NCBI GenBank assembly: GCA_016841265.1
Contig: JAENZL010000039.1
Coordinates: 1-35,602 of the forward strand
DNA: 35,602 nt
Origin: Methanobacteriota archaeon
GTDB lineage: Archaea; Halobacteriota; Methanosarcinia; Methanosarcinales; Methanosarcinaceae
Direction: 5' to 3'
Shown here: positions 1 through 7,400 of the stretch, piece by piece
Position numbering within the stretch: position 1 is the first letter of the stretch
Layout: each line of letters starts with the position of its first letter
The notes under the pieces: generated by a model
The model's database searches: none
The model's input: the letters and a program-made list of their open reading frames with translations, nothing else
What the model was told of the DNA's origin: nothing
Made by a program: the position numbers and the translations under genes

Positions 1-2
1 GG

Positions 3-329
3 ACAGCCTGTAAAGGACGGGGTATTCGTGACCCTCCGCGCTCCCGATGTAATAAGGAATATCTGCTGATGGTATTGACTTTTCCAGAAATTCCACTGCA
101 TAACAATGCAGCAGAGTTAGCGGCGAGAGCAAAGGTCAGAAAAAGAGATGTGAGCCTTCAAACAAGAACAGAAGAAGGAACGAAGTCAAATGACACATTC
201 ATGACAATCGTTCAGACAGCAAAGAAACTGGGTGTAAGTGCATATCAATACATATTTGATAGAGTGAGCAACAAATTTGAGATGCCTTCATTGGCTCAAA
301 TCATCAGAGAAAAGAGCTTAATGAGTTGA
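3..329 (+). pseudogene. 3' end of an IS66-like transposase gene (5' part outside the window)
   Basis: The frame is open from the first bases of the window to a TGA at 327-329, so the ATG at 69 is probably internal. The residues around PEIPLHNNAAELAAR resemble the IS66 transposase C-terminal core, where a proline-rich turn precedes NN-x-x-E/A-x-x-x-R, and the later ETAKKLG-like segment (here QTAKKLGVSAYQYIFDR) also fits. This is family knowledge applied by eye. The gene ends 65 bases before the truncated tRNA, so it lies on the chromosomal side of the island boundary. Whether the complete transposase exists upstream cannot be seen. An alternative is another DDE transposase family found in methanogens. 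Confidence 0.65.
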
Positions 330-393
330 AAGCGATAGCTTTCCACTCAATTTGAAGAGGATACAGATTTAGGTTTTTCTAAGTTTAAAAAAA

Positions 394-446
394 TGCGAGG
401 GGTGGGATTTGAACCCACGAAATCCTTCGATACCAGATCTTAAGTC
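394..446 (-). tRNA. 3' part of tRNA-Leu(UAA), displaced attachment site
   Basis: Read on the minus strand this gives an anticodon loop CTTAAGA (438-444, anticodon UAA), the 3' side of the anticodon stem, a long variable arm, a T stem GTGGG/CCCAC with loop TTCAAAT, the acceptor 3' strand CCCTCGC and discriminator A at 394. The 5' side of the anticodon stem should be CCAGA, but the sequence departs from it after two bases (446/447), and no D arm or 5' acceptor strand follows. A tRNA cut at the anticodon loop next to an integrase gene is the classical att site of a tRNA-integrating element. The broken side faces right, which puts the element to the right and the original chromosome to the left. 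Confidence 0.85.
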
Positions 447-460
447 CTGTCTGAATTACA

Positions 461-486
461 ATACAAGACTTTAAATACTCTTGTAT
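461..486 (+). promoter_or_regulatory. Integrase promoter: TATA box inside an inverted repeat
   Basis: The arms ATACAAGA (461-468) and TCTTGTAT (479-486) form a perfect 8-base inverted repeat. The ten bases between them contain the TATA-like TTTAAATA. The TATA box lies about 25-30 bases before the ATG at 500, which predicts a leaderless or near-leaderless transcript. A dimeric repressor bound here would block TBP, so this is a likely operator. The protein that binds is not identified; the two winged-helix proteins at 3010 and 3323 are candidates only by proximity. Confidence 0.6.
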
Positions 487-499
487 CATAACACATCAT

Positions 500-1669
500 A
501 TGAGAAAATTACCGGAGTTTACGGGGTCAAACAAGGAAATTCTCGATCTGTATATGAAGCACATGAAGCTCATAAGTAAAAAGGAGAGGACCATATACGG
601 GGAGATGTGGAACATCAAGCCTTTCGTGGACTATTTCAAGAATAAGCCGTTACCGGAGATAACGCAAGGCGATATGGAAGAGTATATCTTTCACAGGATA
701 GAAACCAAAAGCCCCACTACGGTACACAATAATGTGATAACGCTGAGGTCTTTTTACAAGTGGCTTGATCTTCAGGAAACCAACAATCTGGAAAATGGGG
801 ACGAGTCCATTTGGGAAAAGCTTTTTAAAAACATCAAAACCAAGCAACCCAAAAATAATTTGCCGGTTACGGAGCTTGTTTTACCTGAAGATGTCGGGAA
901 GCTCCGGGAAGCAGCAAACACACAGAGAAACCGGGCGATTATAATGCTCTTTTGGGACTCTGCAGTTAGAAAGGGGGAGTTGCTAAATACAAATATCGGA
1001 GACATCCAGTTTGACAAATACGGAGCTGTTGCTATCGTGGGAGGTAAAACAGGTATGAGAAGGATTAGGCTCATTGATTCTGTCCCCGATCTGCAACTTT
1101 GGCTAAACATGCATCCCCTCAGGGATGAACCAACTGCCCCATTGTTTATAACAGACAGACGTTACGATGGTGAATACAGGCGACTGAATAGCCAGACCAT
1201 TAATAACATGCTCAAGAGTGTGGCACAGAGGGCTGACATAAAGAAAAATATTCACCCACATGTTTTCAGGCATGGAAGATTAACGGATCTTGCCAAGAGG
1301 GGATTCAATGAGATGGAGCTCCGAATTTTTGCTGGATGGGAAAGGAGTAGTAATATGCCTGCGATATACCTGCATCTGTCCGGGGCTGACATTGAAAAGA
1401 AGATTCTTATCAAAAATGGAATAATCGAAGACGACTCCAAAGAAAGGGATGAAAAGCTTAAGCCCATTGAGTGTCCTCGATGCAAGACTAAGAATCCCTA
1501 CGATGCAAAGTATTGCTCAGAGTGTTCCATGATACTTGATCAGGCAACTGCAATCAAGGTGGATGAAGAAAACAAATCAACGAATGAAAAACTCCAGAAC
1601 CTGCTGAATTCAAAAATCGACGAACTAGTGGAAGCAAAACTTGATGATTTACTGCAGAATTTCAAATAA
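500..1669 (+). CDS. Tyrosine recombinase/integrase with C-terminal zinc ribbon
   Basis: A 389-residue site-specific recombinase that would integrate and excise the island at tRNA-Leu. The N-terminal part (about 10-100) is a SAM-like core-binding domain; the catalytic domain follows. Visible catalytic residues are R157 (AVRKGELL), K183 in the beta hairpin (GGKTG), H254-x-x-R257 (HVFRH), W280 in the usual His/Trp position, and the nucleophile Y290 (AIYLHL). A zinc ribbon sits at 325-342 with C325-x2-C328 and C339-x2-C342, followed by a charged helical tail; this tail is common in methanogen integrases. The gene starts 54 bases from the truncated tRNA, as expected for an att-linked integrase. 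All key residues are present, so the enzyme is probably active. The ATG at 500 fits the TATA position and has no obvious Shine-Dalgarno site, consistent with a leaderless message. Confidence 0.93.
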   Translation: MRKLPEFTGSNKEILDLYMKHMKLISKKERTIYGEMWNIKPFVDYFKNKPLPEITQGDMEEYIFHRIETKSPTTVHNNVITLRSFYKWLDLQETNNLENGDESIWEKLFKNIKTKQPKNNLPVTELVLPEDVGKLREAANTQRNRAIIMLFWDSAVRKGELLNTNIGDIQFDKYGAVAIVGGKTGMRRIRLIDSVPDLQLWLNMHPLRDEPTAPLFITDRRYDGEYRRLNSQTINNMLKSVAQRADIKKNIHPHVFRHGRLTDLAKRGFNEMELRIFAGWERSSNMPAIYLHLSGADIEKKILIKNGIIEDDSKERDEKLKPIECPRCKTKNPYDAKYCSECSMILDQATAIKVDEENKSTNEKLQNLLNSKIDELVEAKLDDLLQNFK

Positions 1670-1800
1670 GATTTGAAGTCGGAAAATTAAGTTCTTCATA
1701 CGAAGGCAGTGTACCGAATTCGCTGTAAATATAAAGCCGAATTTTTGAGTAAGCCTGTTGTTTGGCTCTTTACAGAAAATTAGGGATACCCTCAACTGTC

Positions 1801-1943
1801 TTCTTTTAGATAATAAAATCTGAGATATCGGAAGAAAGTGGGTTGACTGAACAATCGGCTTTCTGAAAGCCTCACCATTGAGATTTCTTATGAAGTCGCT
1901 TGTGTTCCATCCTCTCAATCAGAAACTCGGCTGTAGAGCCTCA
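1801..1943. repeat. 143-base dispersed repeat, copy 1
   Basis: This segment aligns over its whole length with 17225-17367, same orientation. The best stretch is a 21-base perfect match at 1894-1914 (AGTCGCTTGTGTTCCATCCTC, here 20 of them: AGTCGCTTGTGTTCCATCCT), and both copies end in AGAGCCTCA. On the minus strand both copies can be read with the short peptide core GGWNTSD or RGWNTSD and later RKPI-x-Q, but neither has a convincing complete gene. It starts 131 bases after the integrase stop. It may be an unrecognised mobile repeat, the fossil of a common 3' region, or a small RNA gene. Confidence 0.75.
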
Positions 1944-2209
1944 AGGAGAGCCATTTGAAAATGGGATAAAGAACATAGGTTTTGGCTGATTTAACAGGGA
2001 TTTTATCCCCATAGAAGCCCCCTAGAGTCCCTGAAAATCCCTTTCTGTATCCGTTCTTTAATCTTTATATATCCCAAAAAAAACGCTATAAATATCGTTT
2101 TCATAGCTTTTCTTATACCTATCTGGTAATAGGCAAAAGCTTATATTCTCCCCCTGCGAATAGAAGATTATAGAAAAAAATGGGAAAAGTAATGGGAGTG
2201 TGGAAATAA
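1944..2209 (+). promoter_or_regulatory. Spacer with promoter for the DUF6908-like gene
   Basis: No gene is visible. Two TATA-like elements occur: CTTTATATAT near 2061-2070 and CTTATATT at 2140-2147. The second is about 65 bases before the ATG at 2210 and would leave a leader of roughly 35-40 bases carrying GGGAGTG as a weak Shine-Dalgarno site about eight bases before the start. A small hairpin GGGAT-TTT-ATCCC lies near 1996-2008. The stretch 1670-1800 between integrase and repeat also shows nothing coding. Confidence 0.4.
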
Positions 2210-2761
2210 ATGGTCAAAGGAATATTCGGGGAAACCCGCAGACGTTCAGTATATGAAATGATCTTCGAGAGGCTACTGAAGCTCGGGATCATAAATGCAG
2301 AGGGTAAAATCCTCTACTCGTACATGAAATTCGAGGCAAGCGGATTCATGCCGCTGCATGTGGATTGGATCGATGACGACAAAATATCGATTGCCCACAA
2401 CGGCATTCAAAACGGGGATGTAATGGCAGATCCGGATATGATCGTCCGTGTAGTGCCAGAGATGAAAATGGCGGAAGCTTTGACCTTTCAGAATGACTAT
2501 CTTGGGGTCTTTCAGGAAGTGTATCCTGAGCCTGGAAAGTTCTATCCGAAACTGAAAACAGAACTCAATTCCTTCCTGAACTCATGGCTCAAGAGGGTAA
2601 TCGAAGATCAGGGGCATGTTTTGACTGTTACGAAACCTCTCTACGGAGAGGAGGATGAAGAGGAAGAGCCAGACGAAGAGGAGCAAGGGGAAGAAAAGGC
2701 AGCAGAGCCGAGGCAGGCAACCCTTGATGGGATTGAGGCTTTCAAAGGCTTCGGGACATAG
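2210..2761 (+). CDS. DUF6908-like domain protein with acidic tail
   Basis: A 183-residue soluble protein without signal peptide or membrane segment. Residues about 15-130 match what I recall of DUF6908: HNGIQNGDVMADPDM, then a segment with AEALTFQNDYLG and QEVYPEPGK. The tail is strongly acidic (about 148-165, nearly all E and D) and ends in ATLDGIEAFKGFGT. The function of the family is not known to me; it turns up in archaeal plasmids and integrated elements, so a role in element maintenance is possible but only inferred. The gene begins the cargo after the integrase and is followed, after a 248-base gap, by two winged-helix genes. The ATG at 2210 has a weak purine-rich site (GGGAGTG) upstream. 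Confidence 0.75.
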   Translation: MVKGIFGETRRRSVYEMIFERLLKLGIINAEGKILYSYMKFEASGFMPLHVDWIDDDKISIAHNGIQNGDVMADPDMIVRVVPEMKMAEALTFQNDYLGVFQEVYPEPGKFYPKLKTELNSFLNSWLKRVIEDQGHVLTVTKPLYGEEDEEEEPDEEEQGEEKAAEPRQATLDGIEAFKGFGT

Positions 2762-3009
2762 ATGTACGGAAAATAAAAGGAAACCGAAGGGATGGAGAAA
2801 AGGGGACCGTAGGTTCAAAGCTCCCGAACACGGGGGGTTTGAGTCCCCCTGTAGGAAGCCGTGCTGCAAACACTTCCTGGCGGTTTCATGCGGCTTGCAT
2901 GCGGTTTCCTCTACAATCCCGGACATATCAGGCAGGAAACCGAAGCTGATAACATGTACTAAAAAAAATAGCACTATCCTGAAACCGTGCCAGTCAAGGA
3001 AATAAGATT
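2762..3009. other. Spacer with repeated GAAACCG words and tRNA-arm-like hairpin
   Basis: No credible gene. GGAAACCGAAG occurs at about 2779-2789 and again at 2935-2945; GAAACCG recurs near 2980, and its complement CGGTTTC twice near 2880-2910. ATGCGG appears twice in short succession (2889-2914), with GGCGG before it. At 2835-2852 there is a hairpin GGGGG-TTTGAGT-CCCCC resembling a tRNA T arm, but no acceptor or D arm accompanies it. The stretch just before 3010 contains AAGGA, which can serve as the ribosome site of the next gene. Confidence 0.35.
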
Positions 3010-3264
3010 ATGCCAGAAATACCAGAAGAAACAAAAGCCACGATACCCCGTGGTAAGAACGGGAGATGGATGGCACAGATAACGCCCGACCTGGTCCTTT
3101 CTCACGTCACGACTGAGTGGGCTTCCACCAGCGATATCGCCAGAAAAACAGGGTTTTGCAGCCACGGGGTTATAAGGGTCCTCAAGTCGCTTCAGAAAGC
3201 AGGGAAAATCGAGAAAGGCGATTACGGGAGTTTCTTTCTATGGAGGCTAAAGCCGGGTCAGTAG
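3010..3264 (+). CDS. Small winged-helix DNA-binding protein
   Basis: An 84-residue protein. Residues about 35-80 form a predicted winged helix-turn-helix: EWASTSDIARKTGF (first two helices), SHGVIRVLKSLQKAGKIEK (recognition helix and wing), then a short strand ending in FFLWRL. It is paralogous to the downstream product at 3323: both contain a W-x-S/T-T-S-x-I-A core, a recognition helix with IRV, and an aromatic-LW end after the wing. It likely regulates the element's own promoters, for example the palindromic integrase operator, but the target is not shown. The start ATG at 3010 is preceded by AAGGA nine bases upstream. Confidence 0.7.
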   Translation: MPEIPEETKATIPRGKNGRWMAQITPDLVLSHVTTEWASTSDIARKTGFCSHGVIRVLKSLQKAGKIEKGDYGSFFLWRLKPGQ

Positions 3265-3322
3265 AGGAAGGAAGAGGAAAAGTAAAGAGGGTTGCTTTTC
3301 TAACTTTAATTCTTACCCATCT

Positions 3323-3655
3323 TTGAACATCTCGAAATTGATCCGGAGAAATTCCCTTACAGAAGCCCTACCGCATCCAGGAGAGGAGGTGGTTACTATT
3401 AAAGACAGACCGAAAAATGCAAAGGGAAAATGGATTCGTATATTCACCGACAAGAAAATACTTGGGACGCTATCGGAAGAGTGGAAAACCACGTCGATGA
3501 TCGCGAAGCAATTAGGTTGCGGGTCAAGAATTATCCGGGTAAGACTAAATGCCCTGTATGAGGAGGGGAAGGTTAAAAGGAGGGTTGTGGGAAAAGCCTA
3601 TTTGTGGGCTGTTGAGGATTCAGAGGGTGGAAAAGGAGGGGATGAAAGGGGGTGA
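3323..3655 (+). CDS. Winged-helix DNA-binding protein, paralogue of the preceding gene
   Basis: Up to 110 residues if translation begins at the TTG at 3323. An in-frame GTG near 3388 (VVTIKDRP), preceded by GGAGAGGAG, is an equally good start, giving about 88 residues. The winged-helix part follows the pattern EEWKTTSMIAKQLGC then SRIIRVRLNALYEEGKVKRR, and ends in KAYLWAV, matching the 84-residue neighbour. The last part (VEDSEGGKGGDERG) is low-complexity and charged. A copy of its 3' end, about 65 bases, recurs at 10860-10926 without the rest of the gene. The role is inferred to be transcriptional control within the element. Confidence 0.65.
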   Translation: MNISKLIRRNSLTEALPHPGEEVVTIKDRPKNAKGKWIRIFTDKKILGTLSEEWKTTSMIAKQLGCGSRIIRVRLNALYEEGKVKRRVVGKAYLWAVEDSEGGKGGDERG

Positions 3656-3891
3656 AGCAGAAAGAAAAATAGAAAAGAAGAATTTGCAGGCACCCCCGGC
3701 AAATGCTCCCTCTGCGGCTCAAAAACCGATCTCTACGCTGTAGAGATGCATATCCCCAACTTCTCAAAAGGTGTCATGACTGAAAACGCCATGCTCTGCG
3801 AGAAGTGTTTAAAAGCAGCTGGTTAAAAGCAGCTGATGAAAGCTACGTGAAGTTTAAAAAAGAACAGTACGCGGGACACGGGCATCATTAA
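3656..3891 (+). pseudogene. Small zinc-binding protein gene broken by a 14-base tandem duplication
   Basis: The frame reads GKCSLCGSKTDLYAVEMH and then a CEKC motif before a TAA at 3824-3826. The 14 bases at 3809-3822 (TTAAAAGCAGCTGG) are repeated, with one change at the end, at 3823-3836. Removing one copy restores reading through CLKAADESYVKFKKEQYAG to the end GHGHH and a TAA at 3889-3891. The intact protein would have two CxxC knuckles, a zinc ribbon. No ATG, GTG or TTG lies in frame before the first knuckle, so the start is also lost or unusual; the frame begins directly at the stop of the preceding gene. A short product from the ATG at 3746 is possible but would lack the first CxxC. Confidence 0.65.
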
Positions 3892-3894
3892 GTA

Positions 3895-3955
3895 AAATTG
3901 AAGCTGCTTTTTAAAGTGGCTTTTCCTTTTCTATTTTTAATTTTTTTCTGGGTGC
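3895..3955 (+). terminator. T-rich termination region after the winged-helix/zinc cluster
   Basis: A weak hairpin (AAGCTGC ... GTGGCTT) is followed by several T runs (CTTTTCCTTTTCTATTTTTA and TTTTTTTC). Archaeal transcription commonly ends at such oligo-T tracts. It sits directly after the last codon of the broken zinc-protein gene. Confidence 0.45.
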
Positions 3956-4470
3956 TGCCTTTTTGGTGGTGGCTGTTAGTTGTTTTTTATTTCGTTTTCT
4001 CGACTGGTTTGTTTTATTATCAATATTAAAGACATTTCTATAATTGTTATTTCTATATTTTATGACATTTTAGTAAAAAAAGAAACTTTTATCTATTCTT
4101 CTTCCATATGACAATATGAAATATTTTATTTATTATATACATATTTTTTATATGAGTACTGTAAGTAGGGTTTGTAAAAGTGGCGGGATATGAAAGTGAG
4201 GTCGGAAAGGAAATTTGGTTCTATGGAGTTCACGGTTCAATGAGATAAAGAGGTACGGTTTTTCGGGATGAATCTAGATACGATATTTTCAGTGAGCTAT
4301 GGTTTGATTGGTTTTAAAAATGAGAGGATGAGGATTTGGAAATCTGAGTGGTCAGAGAACCGAATCTTCTCTAATTTTTGTAAAACAATTTTATGTTCTG
4401 ATTAGGTACTGAAATTTTATGACTAAACAGTGTTTGTGGTTTTGATCTTCTGAAGTAGGGGTGGTATTTG
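3956..4470 (+). promoter_or_regulatory. Long AT-rich spacer and probable promoter of the giant surface protein
   Basis: No gene is visible in about 515 bases. A strong TATA-like TTATATAC lies near 4133-4140 in a very AT-rich stretch; if it is the promoter, the leader before the ATG at 4471 would be about 300 bases, unusually long. Less striking AT-rich elements nearer the gene (4370-4425) could instead be used. The Shine-Dalgarno-like GGGGTGG at 4458-4464 is about six bases from the start. Confidence 0.35.
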
Positions 4471-7400
4471 ATGAATATAAATAGACAAATAATTTTTTCA
4501 TTTCTATTTGTTGTTTTTGCGGCGATGATTATAGGAGTTTCGACAGCTGAAGACGACAATATGAGTTTCGTGGGTCACATTGGCGGCAGTATAAGCGATG
4601 TTGCCGTGGTCGGAAATTATGCGTATGTTGGAGAAGGCCAAGATTTTGTCGTGTTGGACATTACGGATGTTAATAACCCGATAGAAGTGGGAAAAATAGC
4701 TACGCCAGCATTACTAAACGATATCTCTATATCAGGTGATTATGCCTATATAACGGAAAAGAGTAGTATGGTGATTGTGGATATTTCCAATCCATCATTG
4801 CCAATAAATATAGGCAGCTATAGTTTGACCAACAGTTTAGCTATGAGCGTTACGGTATCAGGGGATTACGCTTATGTAAGCTGTCTTGCGGGTTTTGTAG
4901 TTTTGGATATTTCCAACCCGTCGACACCAACATTAGCAGGGAGGTACACTTACACTACTTATCCTGCAAGTTATACATCTGATATTATCATATTAGGCAA
5001 TTATGCCTATGTACCCTTCGGAAACTATGGTCTTCACATCGTTGATGTCAGTAATCCACCGTCGCCAACACGTATAGCTATATTTAATACGGACGTGTCT
5101 CAGGTCGCAATATCAGGCGATTACGCCTATGCAACCTGTGGTGATAAAGGTCTTGTTATAATTGATATCAGTAATCTTTCATCACCAACGCTTGTGGGGA
5201 GTTACAATCCCTCCGATGCGCGTCCAACCGGCGTTGCAGTATCAGGCAATTATGCATATATAGCCAATGCAAACAGTGGAGACAACGGACTAACTGTCAT
5301 TGATGTCACCAATGTTTCCTCGCCAAAATTGGTTGGGAAGTATGCGACGGGTTATTCAACTTATGTTGCGCTCTCTGGCAATCAAGCCTATGTAGTTAAT
5401 AGTCGGACAGGTCTTGCTATAGTAAACATTGCCGACGTTTCCTCGCCGAAGCTTTTAGCCAGTTATAATTCCATCGGTGAGGCGCGTGATGTTTCAGTAT
5501 CGGGCAATTATGCATACGTACCTGAGTCCGGCGGTCTTTCAGTTATCGACATTAAGGATCCATCTTCGCCAAAATTTGTAGGTGATTATTATAACGGTGG
5601 TACTTCATACACTGTTGCATTATTGGGTAATTATGCCTACTTGGCCAGTGGAAACCGCAGTCTTGTGATTGTCGATATCTCAAATCCATCTTCACCGAAA
5701 TTTGCGAGCAGTTGTGATACAGGTTTTTCATTTTATTCTACTGATATAAACTTAGCAAACAACTATGCCTACATTGCCTATAATGGCGGTCTTGCAATCA
5801 TAGATATCGCGAATCCTTTGTCGCCAAGACTAATGGGTCAGTACAGAAATGCTAATGTTTTTGCGACTGGTGTCGTCGTAGAAGGTAACTATGCTTATGT
5901 AGCCGTTCGCGACAGTGGTCTCATCATTCTTGATATCGCAGACCCCTCCGCGCCTACTCTGGTAGGAAGTTATAGCACTGGGGGCTTAGGTTTAACTGAC
6001 GATATCGCGGTAGCAGGCAATTACGCATATTTAGCTAATGGCGGTCTTTCGGTTGTTGATGTCAGCGATCGTTCAGCGCCATCGTTGATAAGCAAGCTTG
6101 CTGTTACTGCGCAAAGTATTGATGTGTCGGGTAATTATGCATATGTAGGCGGTCTCTTCAATGGTTTTTACGTTATTGACATCACAAATGCATCCTTGCC
6201 GACAATTGTAGCTCACTATGGCACTGCTGGCATACCATATAATTCTTACATAAAAGGCGATTATGTCTATGTGGCTGATGAGAGAAACGGTCTCGTCATT
6301 TTGAAAACAGATATCCAGAATCAGGCGCCAATAGAAGAATCTTTGGTCCAAGTAGAAGGCAGCCCGGATGTATACCTTATCGAAAATGGAGAGAAACGCT
6401 ATTTTACTTCCCCTGAAGCCCTCGAATGGAACGGGTACAGTTTCAGTGATGTAACCTATGTTTCAAGCGAGACATTAACTTCCATCCCGAATGGTGCCGA
6501 CATCAGCATTTCCCAGGCAATAATCGACAAATATTATGCACTTGATGGTTCTGCCACATTCGGACAGCCGGTAGGTACAGGTGAGCTGAATGGTGAAGTG
6601 GATCAAGATGGAATTTACTGTTCCTATGTCAATTTTGAGAAAGGTGCCATTGAATGTTTCGCGAACGGACCTAATGCAGGAAAATCCTATGCGATAGTTG
6701 ATCAATTTTATACAAAATGGGCTTCAATGGGATATGGTGCAAGTGTTCTAGGGTATCCGATAGGTGATATGTCTGAAGAAAAGACATCTAGTAAGAATAC
6801 ACCTTATAAATATCAGCTTTTCACAAATGGAACACAACTTGGTGCGCTTGAATGGAATTTAAACGCCAATCAGATATGTGAGGTTCATGGCGCTATTTTT
6901 GCAAAATGGGCTGAAATAGGATTTGGGTCTAGTGTTTTAGGGCTTTCCACCGGAGATGAGCAGGATATAGCCAGTTCTAAATATGGAACAGTTGGTCGAT
7001 ATGGTACTTTTGAAAATGGGCACATCCACTGGAATCAAGCAACTGGACTATCTTTTGTAACCCACGGCGCTTTGAATGAATGCTACAATAATATTCAAGG
7101 AACTCAAAGTGATTTGGGTTTCCCGATAATGAGTCAGGTAGGAACAACTGATGGACACGATTACTGTGAGTTTGAGAAAGGTTACATTGAATGGAATGCA
7201 AATTCAGGTAAGTATGAACCAAATTACAGCCCCAATATTAATCAAAAAATAAATACTCGCCTTAAAAAGAAACCTCAATTTCCTCCTTATCTTCTTGATC
7301 CAAATTATGTGGGGTCAACTTCTGTACTGTGGATGCAATTTAGTAATTTTGCCTTAAATACTGATTTGACGAAAAAATATGACGAGTTTTATAAAAATGG

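Noticed and set aside
2835-2860. tRNA T-arm-like hairpin GGGGG-TTTGAGT-CCCCC
   Set aside because: The loop lacks the invariant C at the third position, and no matching acceptor, D or anticodon stems are found around it.
2655-3005. A 116-codon plus-strand frame overlapping the end of the DUF6908-like gene
   Set aside because: The product is a run of basic and low-complexity residues with scattered cysteines that do not form a metal motif; it begins within another gene's acidic tail, where the frame shift yields K/R-rich sequence.
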